Part shown: one piece after another, positions 55,013 to 63,284 of the stretch
Layout: the number at the start of each line of letters is the position of its first letter
How positions within the stretch are numbered: position 1 is the first letter of the stretch
DNA from: Stenotrophomonas maltophilia
GTDB lineage: Bacteria > Pseudomonadota > Gammaproteobacteria > Xanthomonadales > Xanthomonadaceae
Length of the DNA: 64,000 nt
Reading direction: 5' to 3'
Assembly: GCF_002205165.1 (NCBI RefSeq)
Contig: NZ_NIVS01000011.1
Location: 62,001-126,000 of the forward strand
Notes under the pieces: model-generated
What the model saw: only the letters and a program-made list of their open reading frames with translations
Told to the model about the DNA's origin: nothing
The model's database searches: none
Program-made: the position numbers and the translations under genes

Positions 55013-55969
55013 ATGCGCCGCGGCTGGGGAGCCCGCTGGCAGCAACTGCAACATCTGGCGCGACCGCGCCGACCGGAGCACCTGCCGTGCCGGTTCGACC
55101 GGCGCCGCATCTATGTGCTGCCGACGCGCTTCGGGCTGTTCGTCGCCGCGCTGCTCTCGGCGATGCTGCTCGGCGCACTGAACTACAACAACAATCCGGC
55201 CCTGCTGCTGGCCCTGCTGCTGGCGACCGTCAGCATCGCCAGTGCGATCAGCGCGCATCTGCAGCTTTCCGGATTGCAGGTGGATGCCGTGTCCGCCGAG
55301 CCGGTCAGCGCAGGCGCGCCGTTGCGGCTGCGTATCAGCCTCTCGCGCGCCGACACCCGTGCACGCCGCGGCCTGCAGGTGGAGCACGATGGCGTGGCCG
55401 CGTTCGGGCATCTGGTCGACAGTGACCAGATCGAAGTGGATCTGGATCTGCCCACACATCGACGCGGCTGGTTCGATCTGGCCCGTATCCGCATCGCCAC
55501 CACCCAGCCACTTGGCCTGGTGCGTGCATGGTCGTGGGTGTGGCCGGAGACGCCGTTGCTGGTCTATGCCGCGCCGGAAGCGCACGCACCGTCCCTGCCT
55601 GAAAGCGGCGGCGATCCGTTGCACACCCGCGTGCACGCCAGTGGCGACGAGCTGCATCAGCTGCGTCCGTATCGCCCCGGCGACCCGACGCGCAGCATCG
55701 CGTGGAAACACTCGGCGCGGCGGGACACCCTGCTGGTGCGTGAGTACGAGAAGCCGGTGGGGGTGGAGATCGTGCTGGACTGGTGGCGCCTGGCTCCGCT
55801 GGGCACTGAAACGCGGATCGCGCGCATGGCGCGCTGGGTCGACCTGGCCGAGCGCGAAGGCCGGCGCTATACGCTCAAGCTGCCCGGTCAACCGGTGCTC
55901 GGGCCCGGCAACGGCAGCGCCCATCACCATCTGTGCCAGCGCGCGTTGGCGCTGTTGCCCCATGACTGA
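55013..55969 (+). CDS. DUF58 domain membrane protein
   Basis: 318 residues: two N-terminal membrane helices (FGLFVAALLSAMLLGALNYNNNPALLLALLLATVSIAS), a beta-rich middle, and the DUF58 box HQLRPYRPGDPTRSIAWKHSARRDTLLVREYE at about 215-245. The partner of MoxR ATPases. Start follows the moxR stop by one base; it overlaps the transglutaminase gene by eight, so the three genes are coupled. Confidence 0.93.
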   Translation: MRRGWGARWQQLQHLARPRRPEHLPCRFDRRRIYVLPTRFGLFVAALLSAMLLGALNYNNNPALLLALLLATVSIASAISAHLQLSGLQVDAVSAEPVSAGAPLRLRISLSRADTRARRGLQVEHDGVAAFGHLVDSDQIEVDLDLPTHRRGWFDLARIRIATTQPLGLVRAWSWVWPETPLLVYAAPEAHAPSLPESGGDPLHTRVHASGDELHQLRPYRPGDPTRSIAWKHSARRDTLLVREYEKPVGVEIVLDWWRLAPLGTETRIARMARWVDLAEREGRRYTLKLPGQPVLGPGNGSAHHHLCQRALALLPHD

Positions 55970-57914
55970 CCGCCCCGTCTGCCTGCTCAATGCCGGCGCG
56001 CGCTACTGGACGCTGGCCAGCGCGGCGCTGGGCCTGCTGCCGCTGCTGCTGCAGCTGCCCACCGTGCTGGCCGTCGTCATCGCCGGGGTCGCCGTGCTCA
56101 CCGCGCTGGCCTCGCGCCAGCGTCTGTTGCCAGGCGCGCTGCGCCTGCTGCTAGTGCTTGGCATGCTCGCCGCCATCTACTGGCAGATGGGCCCACGCCC
56201 GGGCCGCGATACCGGCTGCGCGCTGCTGGCCGCGATGCTGGCGTTGAAGTCCAGCGAACTGCGCAGCCTGCGCGATGCCCGCAGCCTGGTCGGCTTCGGG
56301 CTGTTCGGCCCCTTCGCGGCGTTCCTGCTTGACCAGGGGCCACTGACCATGACGCTGGCGGTGCTGGCGGGTCTGGTCGCCCTGCTCGCCCTGCAACGCC
56401 TGGCACATCTGGAGGGTCAGGCGCCGCCGGCACCACTCAAGCGCCAGCTGCATGGCATCGGGCGGCTGGTCCTGCTCGGCCTGCCGCTGGCGCTGGCCGG
56501 TTTCTGGTTGTTCCCACGGCTGAGTGAACCGCTCTGGGGCATCCCGGACCGCGCGGTCGGCAAACCCGGCCTGTCCGACACGATGGAGCCCGGGCAGTGG
56601 CTGGACCTGATGGCCGACGACACCCCGGCGCTGCGCGTGCAGTTTTTTGGCGCGGTTCCGGAACCGCAGCAGCGCTATTGGCGCGGGCCGGTACTGACCC
56701 ATTTCGATGGCCAGCGCTGGGAGCAGGACCGGCGACAGATCGAGCGTGCGCCTGCGGCGGTCACCCATGCCACCACCCGGTGGGAGTACCAGATCGACTA
56801 CGAGCCGACCGATCGCCGGCAACTGGTCGCCCTGGACCTTCCGCTGCAAGCACCGCCCGGCAGCGATCTGGATGCCAACCACAGCCTGCGCAGCCGCGCG
56901 GCGTTGAACGCGCTGACCCGTTGGCGACTGACCTCCGCACCGGCCGTGGCCTATACCGACGCATTGACGCCTTACGAGCACCGGCAGGCCCTGCAGCTTC
57001 CCGAAGGCCTGAATCCGCGTACGGCAGCGCTGGCCCGGCAGTGGCGGCAGGAGGCGGGCCGCGATGATGCGGCGATCGTGCAGCGCGCGCTTGACTGGGT
57101 GCGGGCGAGTTTCGTCTACACCCTGGATACGCCCGAGCCCGGCCGCGATGGCGCGGACGAGTTCCTGTTCGATCAGCAGGCCGGCTTCTGCCAGCATTTC
57201 AGCTCCGCGTTCGTGGTGCTGATGCGCAACGCGGGCATCCCGGCGCGGGTGGTGACCGGCTTCGCCGGTGGCCTCCGCAACCCGTATGGCGACTATTGGG
57301 TGCTGCGCCGGATGGACGCGCATGCGTGGGCCGAAGTGTGGCTGCCCGGGCGCGGCTGGGTGCGGGTGGACCCGACCGCTGCAGTGGCGCCGGAACGCAT
57401 CTACGACACTCTCGAAGACCGGCTGGGGACCGGCGCCGCCGGTACCACACTGGACAGCCGCTGGCTGCAGATCGGGCAGATGGGCGACTGGCTGCGCCGG
57501 GGCTGGAACGACCTGATCCTGTCCTTCGATGCCAATCGCCAGCAGCAGCTTCTTAAACCGTTTGGTTTCGAGCGGCTGGATCCGACACAACTGGTCGGCA
57601 TTTTCATTGTCTTCGCACTGGCCGCGCTAGGGTGGATGGCATGGCTGCTGGCCCGCGGCGAACGCGAGCGCGACCCGCTGCTACGGGCCTGGCACCGGCT
57701 GGGACGCCGCTACGCACGCTATGGGCTGGCCCGTGCCAGCGCCGAACCGGCTGGCGAGTGGGCACGCCGGGTGGACCGGCAGCGACCCGATCCTGCGCTG
57801 CTGTCGCTCAGCGCGCGTTTCGTCCAGGCGCGCTACGCTGGCGCTGACGTCGACCTCACTTCATTATTGCGCGACCTGCGCAGGCATCGCCCGACCTCCG
57901 GAGCATCCCCATGA
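55962..57914 (+). CDS. transglutaminase-like membrane protein (TgpA type)
   Basis: 650 residues. Six to seven membrane helices (first 190 residues, DUF3488), a periplasmic domain, then a papain-like transglutaminase core with catalytic Cys in DEFLFDQQAGFCQHFSSAFVVLMR, His in RRMDAHAWAEVW and Asp in VRVDPTAA, a last helix (about 545-565) and a cytoplasmic DUF4129-like tail (RERDPLLRAWHRLGRRYARYG). ATG 55962 overlaps the DUF58 stop (ATGACTGA). With MoxR-DUF58 it forms a widespread operon; the substrate is unknown. Confidence 0.93.
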   Translation: MTDRPVCLLNAGARYWTLASAALGLLPLLLQLPTVLAVVIAGVAVLTALASRQRLLPGALRLLLVLGMLAAIYWQMGPRPGRDTGCALLAAMLALKSSELRSLRDARSLVGFGLFGPFAAFLLDQGPLTMTLAVLAGLVALLALQRLAHLEGQAPPAPLKRQLHGIGRLVLLGLPLALAGFWLFPRLSEPLWGIPDRAVGKPGLSDTMEPGQWLDLMADDTPALRVQFFGAVPEPQQRYWRGPVLTHFDGQRWEQDRRQIERAPAAVTHATTRWEYQIDYEPTDRRQLVALDLPLQAPPGSDLDANHSLRSRAALNALTRWRLTSAPAVAYTDALTPYEHRQALQLPEGLNPRTAALARQWRQEAGRDDAAIVQRALDWVRASFVYTLDTPEPGRDGADEFLFDQQAGFCQHFSSAFVVLMRNAGIPARVVTGFAGGLRNPYGDYWVLRRMDAHAWAEVWLPGRGWVRVDPTAAVAPERIYDTLEDRLGTGAAGTTLDSRWLQIGQMGDWLRRGWNDLILSFDANRQQQLLKPFGFERLDPTQLVGIFIVFALAALGWMAWLLARGERERDPLLRAWHRLGRRYARYGLARASAEPAGEWARRVDRQRPDPALLSLSARFVQARYAGADVDLTSLLRDLRRHRPTSGASP

Positions 57915-58435
57915 AGATTCAAATCCTGCTTCCCCTTGCTGCCTCTCTGGCACTGGCTGCCTGCGCCACCGCGCCCAAGCCGCTGCAGGGGCAGTTCAGT
58001 ATGGTCAGCCCGCGTGACGCGGTTCCCACCCAGCAGGTGGGCACCCCGGTACGCTGGGGTGGCCGCATCATCGAAACCAATCCGGGCCAGGGCCAGACCT
58101 GCTTCCAGATGATTTCGCGCCCGCTCAACGGCAGTGGCCGCCCGAGCACCACCTCGGCCGACGCCAGCGACGGCCGCTTCATCGCCTGCCGCGCCGGCTT
58201 CTACGATCCGGCGGTGTTCGAGCCGGGCCGCGACGTGACCTTCATCGGCAAGATCGGCGGCTACGAGAACACCCGCATCGGCGAGTACGACTATCGCCTG
58301 CCGAAGCTGGATGCCGACGTGATCTACCTGTGGCCGGAACAGCGCCAGGTGGAGGTGGTGCCTGCCTACCCATACGGCCCGTGGGGCCCGGGCTGGGGTC
58401 CGGGCTGGGGTTACCGCGGCTGGGGCTGGTGGTAA
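57911..58435 (+). CDS. Slp-family outer membrane lipoprotein
   Basis: 174 residues. Lipobox LAAC (Cys at about 18), GTPVRWGGRIIETNPGQGQTCFQMISRPL, DGRFIACRAGFYDPAVFEPGRDVTFIGKIGG and YLWPEQRQVEVV are Slp signatures; the C-terminus is a Gly-Trp-Pro tail (YGPWGPGWGPGWGYRGW). Slp is starvation- and acid-induced in E. coli. Start overlaps the transglutaminase stop by four bases, so it is the last gene of that operon, closed by a strong terminator. Confidence 0.93.
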   Translation: MKIQILLPLAASLALAACATAPKPLQGQFSMVSPRDAVPTQQVGTPVRWGGRIIETNPGQGQTCFQMISRPLNGSGRPSTTSADASDGRFIACRAGFYDPAVFEPGRDVTFIGKIGGYENTRIGEYDYRLPKLDADVIYLWPEQRQVEVVPAYPYGPWGPGWGPGWGYRGWGWW

Positions 58436-58450
58436 CACGCTGACGCAGAA

Positions 58451-58478
58451 ACGCCGCCCTCGGGCGGCGTTTTTGTTT
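58451..58478 (+). terminator. rho-independent terminator of the moxR-slp operon
   Basis: ACGCCGCC-CTCG-GGCGGCGT followed by TTTTGTTT. The minus strand has GAAAC on the other side, so it may partly serve the convergent HIT gene. Confidence 0.93.
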
Positions 58479-58491
58479 GCGCCGGGTCCGC

Positions 58492-58851
58492 TCAGCCGTT
58501 CGGCGTACCGAAGTGGCCCAGCTGCGCGCCGGCCAGCAGGTGCAGGTGGATATGGAACACGGTCTGCCCGGCATGCTCGCGGCAGTTCATGACGATCCGG
58601 TAGCCCTCCTGCGCGAAACCTTCGCGGCGGGCGTACTCGGCCGCCGCCATCGCCAGCTTGCCGATCAGGTGCGCCTGGTCCGGCCGCACGTCATCCAGGG
58701 TCGGGATCGCCTCGTGCTTGGGAATGAACAGCACGTGCACCGGCGCCTGCGGGGCGATGTCCTTGAAGCCGAGCACCTCGTCGTCTTCGTAGACGATGGT
58801 GGCCGGAATTTCGCGGCGGATGATCTTGCCGAACAGGGTGTCGTGGCTCAT
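58492..58851 (-). CDS. HIT family (HinT-like) purine phosphoramidase
   Basis: 119 residues. Start TLFGKIIRREIPATIVYEDDEVLGFKDIAPQAPVHVLFIPK and the His triad HIHLHLL near the end (QTVFHIHLHLLAG) place it with HinT. Hydrolyses AMP-NH2-type nucleotides. Monocistronic, recR follows upstream on the same strand after 88 bases. Confidence 0.94.
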   Translation of the reverse strand: MSHDTLFGKIIRREIPATIVYEDDEVLGFKDIAPQAPVHVLFIPKHEAIPTLDDVRPDQAHLIGKLAMAAAEYARREGFAQEGYRIVMNCREHAGQTVFHIHLHLLAGAQLGHFGTPNG

Positions 58852-58939
58852 GAGGGCACCTCGTGGAACAGGGCCTTGGAGAGTAGCGCGGATGCGCCCC
58901 GGGTTTCGATCACCCGCGCGCGGTGCGCGGTGCGCGGCA

Positions 58940-59539
58940 TCATTCCTGGACTTCGGTACGCGTGCCGAAGGCGTGAGACAGCGTGCCGCGATCCACGTAT
59001 TCCAGTTCGCCCCCCAGCGGCAGCCCCTGCGCGAGGCGACTCGGCCGCACCTTGTGGCTGCGCGCCATCTGCGCCAGGTAATGCGCGGTCGCTTCGCCTT
59101 CCACGGTGGCGCTGGTGGCGATGATCAACTCGTTGACCTCGCCCTGCTTCAGGCGCGCCTCCAGCTGATCCAGCCCGAGTTCGCGTGGGCCGATGCCATC
59201 CAGCGGCGACAGCCGCCCCTGCAGTACGAAGTACACCCCGCGGAAGCCGGTGGCCATTTCGATCGCCAGGCGATCGGCCGGTGATTCCACCGCGCACAGC
59301 TGCTGGCGCTCGCGGCTGCCGTTGGCACAGACCGCACAGATCTCGGTCTCGCTGAAATCCCGGCATTGCTCGCAGTGCCCGATCCGTTCTATCGCCTTGG
59401 CCAACACCTCGGCCAGCTTCTGGCCGCCCTCGCGCTCGCGCTCCAGCACGTGATACGCCATGCGCTGGGCAGTCTTCTGGCCCACGCCGGGCAACACGCG
59501 GAAGGCCTCGATCAATTGTTCGAGCAGGGGCAGGCTCAT
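58940..59539 (-). CDS. recR: recombination mediator RecR
   Basis: 199 residues. HhH LPGVGQKTAQRMA, zinc finger CEQCRDFSETEICAVC, and Toprim acidic residues in LCAVESPADRLAIE...GVYFVLQGRLSPLDGIGP. Loads RecA with RecF/RecO at gaps. Downstream of ybaB and dnaX, the classic order. Confidence 0.97.
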   Translation of the reverse strand: MSLPLLEQLIEAFRVLPGVGQKTAQRMAYHVLEREREGGQKLAEVLAKAIERIGHCEQCRDFSETEICAVCANGSRERQQLCAVESPADRLAIEMATGFRGVYFVLQGRLSPLDGIGPRELGLDQLEARLKQGEVNELIIATSATVEGEATAHYLAQMARSHKVRPSRLAQGLPLGGELEYVDRGTLSHAFGTRTEVQE

Positions 59540-59638
59540 GGCGGATCGCTCATCTCAGAAACAAGCGCGCGAAGCCCGAAGGCTTCGCGGCGCGGTCACC
59601 ACGGTTGCGCCAGGCAGGCACCCGGCGCAGGCGGTGGG

Positions 59639-59959
59639 TCAGAACGGCAGCTTCATGCCCGGGGGCAGCTGCATGCCGGCGGTCGCCGAACCCATACGGT
59701 TCTTCGACTCGGCATCGATCTTGTTGGAGGCATCGTTGAACGCCGCGGCCACCAGGTCTTCGGTCATTTCCGCATCGGACAGCACCGACGGATCGATGCG
59801 CACCTTGCGGCATTCCTTGGTGCCGGTCAGGGTCACGCTGACCATGCCGCCGCCGGCGCTGCCGGTGACTTCCAGCTTGGCGAGGTCTTCCTGGGCCTTC
59901 TGCAGGTTTTCCTGCATCTTCTGGGCCTGCTGCATCAGTTGGGCGATATTGCCGCGCAT
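59639..59959 (-). CDS. ybaB: nucleoid-associated protein YbaB/EbfC
   Basis: 106 residues. [37 protein letters not shown] and [24 protein letters not shown] are family hallmarks. DNA-binding dimer of the dnaX-ybaB-recR operon, six bases after dnaX. Confidence 0.97.
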   Translation of the reverse strand: MRGNIAQLMQQAQKMQENLQKAQEDLAKLEVTGSAGGGMVSVTLTGTKECRKVRIDPSVLSDAEMTEDLVAAAFNDASNKIDAESKNRMGSATAGMQLPPGMKLPF

Positions 59960-59965
59960 GGTTCT

Positions 59966-61984
59966 TTACTCTTCAAAAGGACGAATGGAATCGGCGACGA
60001 CCCGGGCACCGTGTTGCTGGACCAGCAACTGCACCGAGGGGTCGGCCATGAAAGCGGCTTCCGCCGCCGTTTGGCGTTCGCCACGCTGGCGGTCAGCGCG
60101 CTGATGCAGGGTCTCGGCACCGGCCGCGCCGGTATCGATCACCAGACGCGGCGCCTGGCCCAAGGGGCCGGTCAACGCCGCGATCAGCGCCGCCTGCGAG
60201 CGGTCCGAACTCAAGTACTCAAATCCGGGCGAAATCGCCAGTTTCAAGACGCCGTGCTGGTAGCTGATGAACGCCGAGTGCGCGGCCAGCTGCTTGGACG
60301 GGCCATTGAGCTGGCTGCCGGCCACCAGTTCCAGCCAGGCATCGGCGGTCAGCTCGCCTGTCTCGCCCGCCGGCGCAGCCCCCGCGTGTGAGGGTGCGAT
60401 GGCGATGCCCTGCGGGCGCGCCGCCGGAGTGGGTGCCGCCGGCGCCGGCGCCGGGGTGGCAGCGCGGGCCACGGCCCGCTCGGGCGGCGCTTCCCACGGC
60501 GCAACCATGGCCGCATCCGGGGTGGCCATCTCAGCGGCCAGCGCTTCGTCGCGATCGGCCGCGTCGTTTTCCTGGTGCCACGGCGGCAGATCATCGTCCG
60601 CGGCGGGGGCCACGACGGTGGACTTGGCCGGATTCACCGGTTCGGCGGCGGCGGGTGCGGGTGCAGCTTGTTTCAGCGGCGAGGCTGCGGCCTGGGAGGG
60701 CGCGACGACCGGGGCTTCGACCGGCGCCTCAGGTGCCACCGGGGCTGCCTGAGCGACAGGCGCGCTGACCTTGGCGGGCGCCGCGGGCGGAGCCGGAGCA
60801 GCGGTCGCGGCCGCAGCAGCCATGCCGGTGCCCTGGCCGCTGGCATGGCCACCGCTGTTCACTTCGGTGCCGGTGCCCGGATCGCGGGGCACCGGCGGTA
60901 CAGCCGCCGCCGGCCGGAACGCCAGCATGCGCAGCACGGCCATCTCGAACCCGGCACGCGGGCTAGGGGCCAGGTGCAGGTCACGGCGGCCGCCCAGGGC
61001 CATCTGGTACCAGAGCTGGACCACTTCCGGGCGCAGGCGCTGGGCGAAGGCTTCGGCATCGATCCCCTCGCCCGCCGTTGCCGCACCCGGCACCAGCTGC
61101 TGCACCTGGATCCGGTGCAGGGCCTCGGCCAGGGCGTCGAGCACCCCGCTCCAGTCCGGCGAGAACTCGGCCAGCAGGGCCACGGTCTGCAGCAGGCGCG
61201 GACCATCGCCATCGGCCAGCGCATCCAGCATCGCGGCGACCTGGGTGCGGTCGACCGTACCCAGCATCGCGCGCACCACATCCTCGCGCAGCGCACCGCC
61301 GGCATAGGCGATCGCCTGGTCCAGCAGCGACAGACCATCACGCAGGCTGCCATCGGCGGCCTTGGCCAACTGCACGATCGCGGTCGGGTCGGACTCGATC
61401 TCCTCGGCGGCCAGGATCTTCGTCATCTGGCCCTGGATCTGCTCCTCGTCCAACCGCTTCAGGTTGAACTGCAGGCAGCGCGAGAGCACCGTCACCGGCA
61501 GCTTCTGCGGATCGGTGGTGGCCAGCAGGAACTTCACATGCTCCGGCGGCTCTTCCAGCGTCTTGAGCAGCGCATTGAACGCCGCCTTGGACAGCATGTG
61601 CACTTCGTCGATCAGGTAGACCTTGTACTTGCCCCGGGAGGGCATGTACTGGGCGTTCTCGATCACCTCGCGGACATCATCCACACCGGTATTGGACGCG
61701 GCATCGATCTCGAGCAGATCGATGTAGCGGCCGGAGTCGATATCCAGGCAGGCCGGGCACTGGCCGCACGGATCGGCGCTGGTGCCCTGCTCGCAGTTCA
61801 GCGACTTGGCGAAAATACGGGCAATGGTGGTCTTGCCGACCCCGCGGGTGCCGGTAAACAGGAACGCATGGTGCACCCGGCCGCTGTCCAGCGCATTGCT
61901 GAGCGCACGGACCACGTGTTCCTGGCCCACCAGCTCGGCAAAACGCTTCGGACGCCACTTGCGGGCAAGGACGAGATAGGACAT
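59966..61984 (-). CDS. dnaX: DNA polymerase III subunit tau
   Basis: 672 residues, clamp-loader ATPase. Walker A FTGTRGVGKTTIARIFAK, zinc module C...CGQCPAC, Walker B VYLIDEVHMLS, sensor 1 LLATTDPQKLPVTVLSRC and a 200-residue Ala/Pro-rich linker before the tau C-terminal domain. The E. coli slippery heptamer A-AAA-AAG is not found, so a frameshifted gamma product of that kind is not supported. First gene of dnaX-ybaB-recR. Confidence 0.96.
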   Translation of the reverse strand: MSYLVLARKWRPKRFAELVGQEHVVRALSNALDSGRVHHAFLFTGTRGVGKTTIARIFAKSLNCEQGTSADPCGQCPACLDIDSGRYIDLLEIDAASNTGVDDVREVIENAQYMPSRGKYKVYLIDEVHMLSKAAFNALLKTLEEPPEHVKFLLATTDPQKLPVTVLSRCLQFNLKRLDEEQIQGQMTKILAAEEIESDPTAIVQLAKAADGSLRDGLSLLDQAIAYAGGALREDVVRAMLGTVDRTQVAAMLDALADGDGPRLLQTVALLAEFSPDWSGVLDALAEALHRIQVQQLVPGAATAGEGIDAEAFAQRLRPEVVQLWYQMALGGRRDLHLAPSPRAGFEMAVLRMLAFRPAAAVPPVPRDPGTGTEVNSGGHASGQGTGMAAAAATAAPAPPAAPAKVSAPVAQAAPVAPEAPVEAPVVAPSQAAASPLKQAAPAPAAAEPVNPAKSTVVAPAADDDLPPWHQENDAADRDEALAAEMATPDAAMVAPWEAPPERAVARAATPAPAPAAPTPAARPQGIAIAPSHAGAAPAGETGELTADAWLELVAGSQLNGPSKQLAAHSAFISYQHGVLKLAISPGFEYLSSDRSQAALIAALTGPLGQAPRLVIDTGAAGAETLHQRADRQRGERQTAAEAAFMADPSVQLLVQQHGARVVADSIRPFEE

Positions 61985-62122
61985 CAGGCCACCGTCTTCA
62001 TCGGGACGACCATTGTGCCACGCCTGTCCAGCCCCCCTGCCCCCCCGTGACGAACCGCTTGTGCGATTCCGATTCCCCCGCTAGAATCTGCGCCCCTGCA
62101 GCGGGTTGTGTGCGGCAGGTCC

Positions 62123-62215
62123 GGAGAGGTGTCCGAGTGGTTGAAGGAGCACGCCTGGAAAGTGTGTAAGCGTCTAAACCGCGCTTCGGGGGTTCGAATC
62201 CCCCTCTCTCCGCCA
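62123..62215 (+). tRNA. tRNA-Ser (GGA anticodon)
   Basis: 93 bases including CCA. Acceptor GGAGAGG/CCTCTCC, D-loop with GAGTGGTTGAAGGA, anticodon arm CACGC-CTGGAAA-GTGTG (anticodon GGA), long variable arm typical of tRNA-Ser, T arm GGGGGTTCGAATCCCCC. Divergent from dnaX; followed by a strong terminator. Confidence 0.97.
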
Positions 62216-62259
62216 GACAAATAAAAAGGCCGCCCCCAGGGGCGGCCTTTTTATTTGTC
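62216..62259. terminator. bidirectional terminator behind tRNA-Ser
   Basis: A 20-base-pair perfect stem starting GACAAATAAAAAGGCCGCCC at 62216, loop CCAG, then the T-rich arm. It starts right after the CCA of the tRNA, which is an unusually tight arrangement. Confidence 0.95.
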
Positions 62260-62545
62260 TTCCGGAAAGCATGGGGGCCGAGAACCCCAACGGGTTCGAC
62301 GGATTCGCCAGGAGCGAATCCGGACAGCCGAACGGCTGGCCCTGGAGCGCGCGAGCGCGGAAGGGCTGGGTGCATGGATGCACCCAGCAATCGCAATGAA
62401 GCGGCCACCCACCGGCCCACCCCGCTGCATGCCGTCGAGATGGCACTCGACCTGGCGCCACACTAAGCGGCGCCAGCGCAACGAGCGCGTCAGCCACGCA
62501 TGGCGTGGCTCTACCCCCTGGCGCGCAGACGGCGTTTTGAACGCC
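62260..62545. repeat. intergenic region with a run of palindromes
   Basis: No gene is supported here. Six perfect or nearly perfect inverted repeats follow each other: GAACCC/GGGTTC (62282-62298), GGATTCGC/GCGAATCC (62301-62321), CAGCCG/CGGCTG (62325-62338), CTGGGTGCAT/ATGCACCCAG (62367-62388), GTCGAG/CTCGAC (62434-62451), CTGGCGCC/GGCGCCAG (62452-62476), and then the SMAG listed next. Open frames on the minus strand across the tRNA are typical false ORFs. Confidence 0.7.
62491..62514 (-). repeat. SMAG palindrome
   Basis: Minus-strand GTAG followed by AGCCACGC-CAT-GCGTGGCT, a canonical Stenotrophomonas SMAG. It lies behind sugE on the minus strand, 32 bases after its stop, and may terminate it. 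Confidence 0.9.
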
Positions 62546-62863
62546 TCAGCTGCTCGACAACTTCATCAACACCAACCCGCTCACGATCAGCACCGCCGCC
62601 GCGATCCGCATCACGCTGACCTGCTCGCCGAGGAAGGTAATGCCGATCACGAACGCGCCGACCGCGCCAATGCCGGTCCAGATCGTGTACGCGGTACCCA
62701 GCGGCAACGTGCGCATCGCCAAGGACAGCAGCCAGAAGCTGGCGATCATGGTGACGAGGGTGATGATCGAGGGGGTGAGCTTGCTGAACCCCTCGGATTG
62801 CTTCATCGAGAACGCCCAGACGATTTCCAGTACACCGGCTGCCAATAGATAGATCCAGGCCAT
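62546..62863 (-). CDS. sugE: guanidinium exporter, SMR family (SugE/Gdx)
   Basis: 105 residues with four membrane helices. The Gdx signature is clear: AGVLEIVWAFSMKQSEGFSKLTPS with the essential Glu (about residue 13), LPLGTAYTIWTGIGAVGAFVIGITFLGE. It exports guanidinium in exchange for protons as a dual-topology dimer. Start at 62863 has AAGGAGG five bases upstream. A guanidine-II-like riboswitch lies directly in front. The open frame to 63055 is a non-coding extension. Confidence 0.95.
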   Translation of the reverse strand: MAWIYLLAAGVLEIVWAFSMKQSEGFSKLTPSIITLVTMIASFWLLSLAMRTLPLGTAYTIWTGIGAVGAFVIGITFLGEQVSVMRIAAAVLIVSGLVLMKLSSS

Positions 62864-62883
62864 GCGGCCCTCCTTGATGGGGG

Positions 62884-62932
62884 CCAGGCCGTCCTGGTCA
62901 GTAGTTCCCGAAATGGGGGAGGCCGTTCCTCC
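62884..62932 (-). ncRNA. guanidine-II (mini-ykkC) riboswitch before sugE
   Basis: On the minus strand two small hairpins occur in order: GGAGG-AACGG-CCTCC (62932-62918) and CCAGG-ACGG-CCTGG (62897-62884), joined by 20 bases. Both loops contain ACGG, matching the ACGR loops of the mini-ykkC class, and the downstream gene is the class's usual target. The second hairpin ends nine bases before the AAGGAGG site. The CCTCC arm of hairpin 1 can also pair with that site, so guanidinium, by holding hairpin 1, would free it (an ON switch). The first loop has one base more than the usual tetraloop. Confidence 0.85.
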
Positions 62933-62942
62933 TGTGCCGCGT

Positions 62943-62951
62943 ATTTTAGCA
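62943..62951 (-). promoter_or_regulatory. extended -10 promoter of the riboswitch-sugE unit
   Basis: Minus-strand TG-C-TAAAAT. A start about seven bases further would begin the RNA at about 62936, just before riboswitch hairpin 1, a fitting position. No convincing -35 is present. Confidence 0.6.
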
Positions 62952-63134
62952 ATCCGCCCGCCGGATGGCCGCTTCCGGCGGCATCGGGCTACACGGGATT
63001 CAGCCTTCGCGTCTGGCACTGCATGCCGCGCATGCGCTAGAATGCGCGACTGCACTGCCGGACCTGTTCCTGCGATGCACCTTCCGCCTGCGGCCGGCTG
63101 ATCCCTGATCGCCCTGCAGCCGGAACGTCTCTAT

Positions 63135-63250
63135 GGTGGCCCCGTCGGCCCCTCGCGACGCTAGGTCGAAAATCCCGCCAGGGCCGGAAGGCAGCAACGG
63201 TATCGATCGACGCGGGCGCCGAGGTCAGCCGGCGGGGCCGCCACCTTTTT
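63135..63250 (+). ncRNA. ffs: 4.5S SRP RNA
   Basis: About 110 bases folding into one long hairpin, 5' GGTGGCCCCG pairing with CGGGGCCGCCACC at the end; the apical conserved part GGGCCGGAAGGCAGCA is the Ffh-binding GGAA-loop region. TTTTT after the last arm terminates it. With Ffh it targets membrane proteins. The nearest -10-like TAGAAT is at 63038-63043, about 90 bases upstream, so a trimmed precursor is likely. Confidence 0.92.
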
Positions 63251-63284
63251 GGGCGCCCGGTTTTCCCTCCAGCGATGCTGCCGC

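Noticed and set aside
55242-55961. N-terminal extension of the transglutaminase-like gene back to 55242
   Set aside because: The region is already coding for DUF58 in another frame; the ATG at 55962 overlaps its stop in the usual coupled manner.
59966-61984. Programmed frameshift site in dnaX
   Set aside because: No A-AAA-AAG or similar run of A is visible on the coding strand.
61984-62497. Minus-strand open frames across tRNA-Ser with a C-terminus such as RREGDSNPRSAV
   Set aside because: This is the well-known false translation of the complement of a tRNA-Ser gene; no ribosome site or domain.
63014-63029. Sigma-54-like TGGCAC...GC upstream of the SRP RNA
   Set aside because: The GG-to-GC spacing is off by one, and the bases are part of a GCATGC/GCATGC palindrome.
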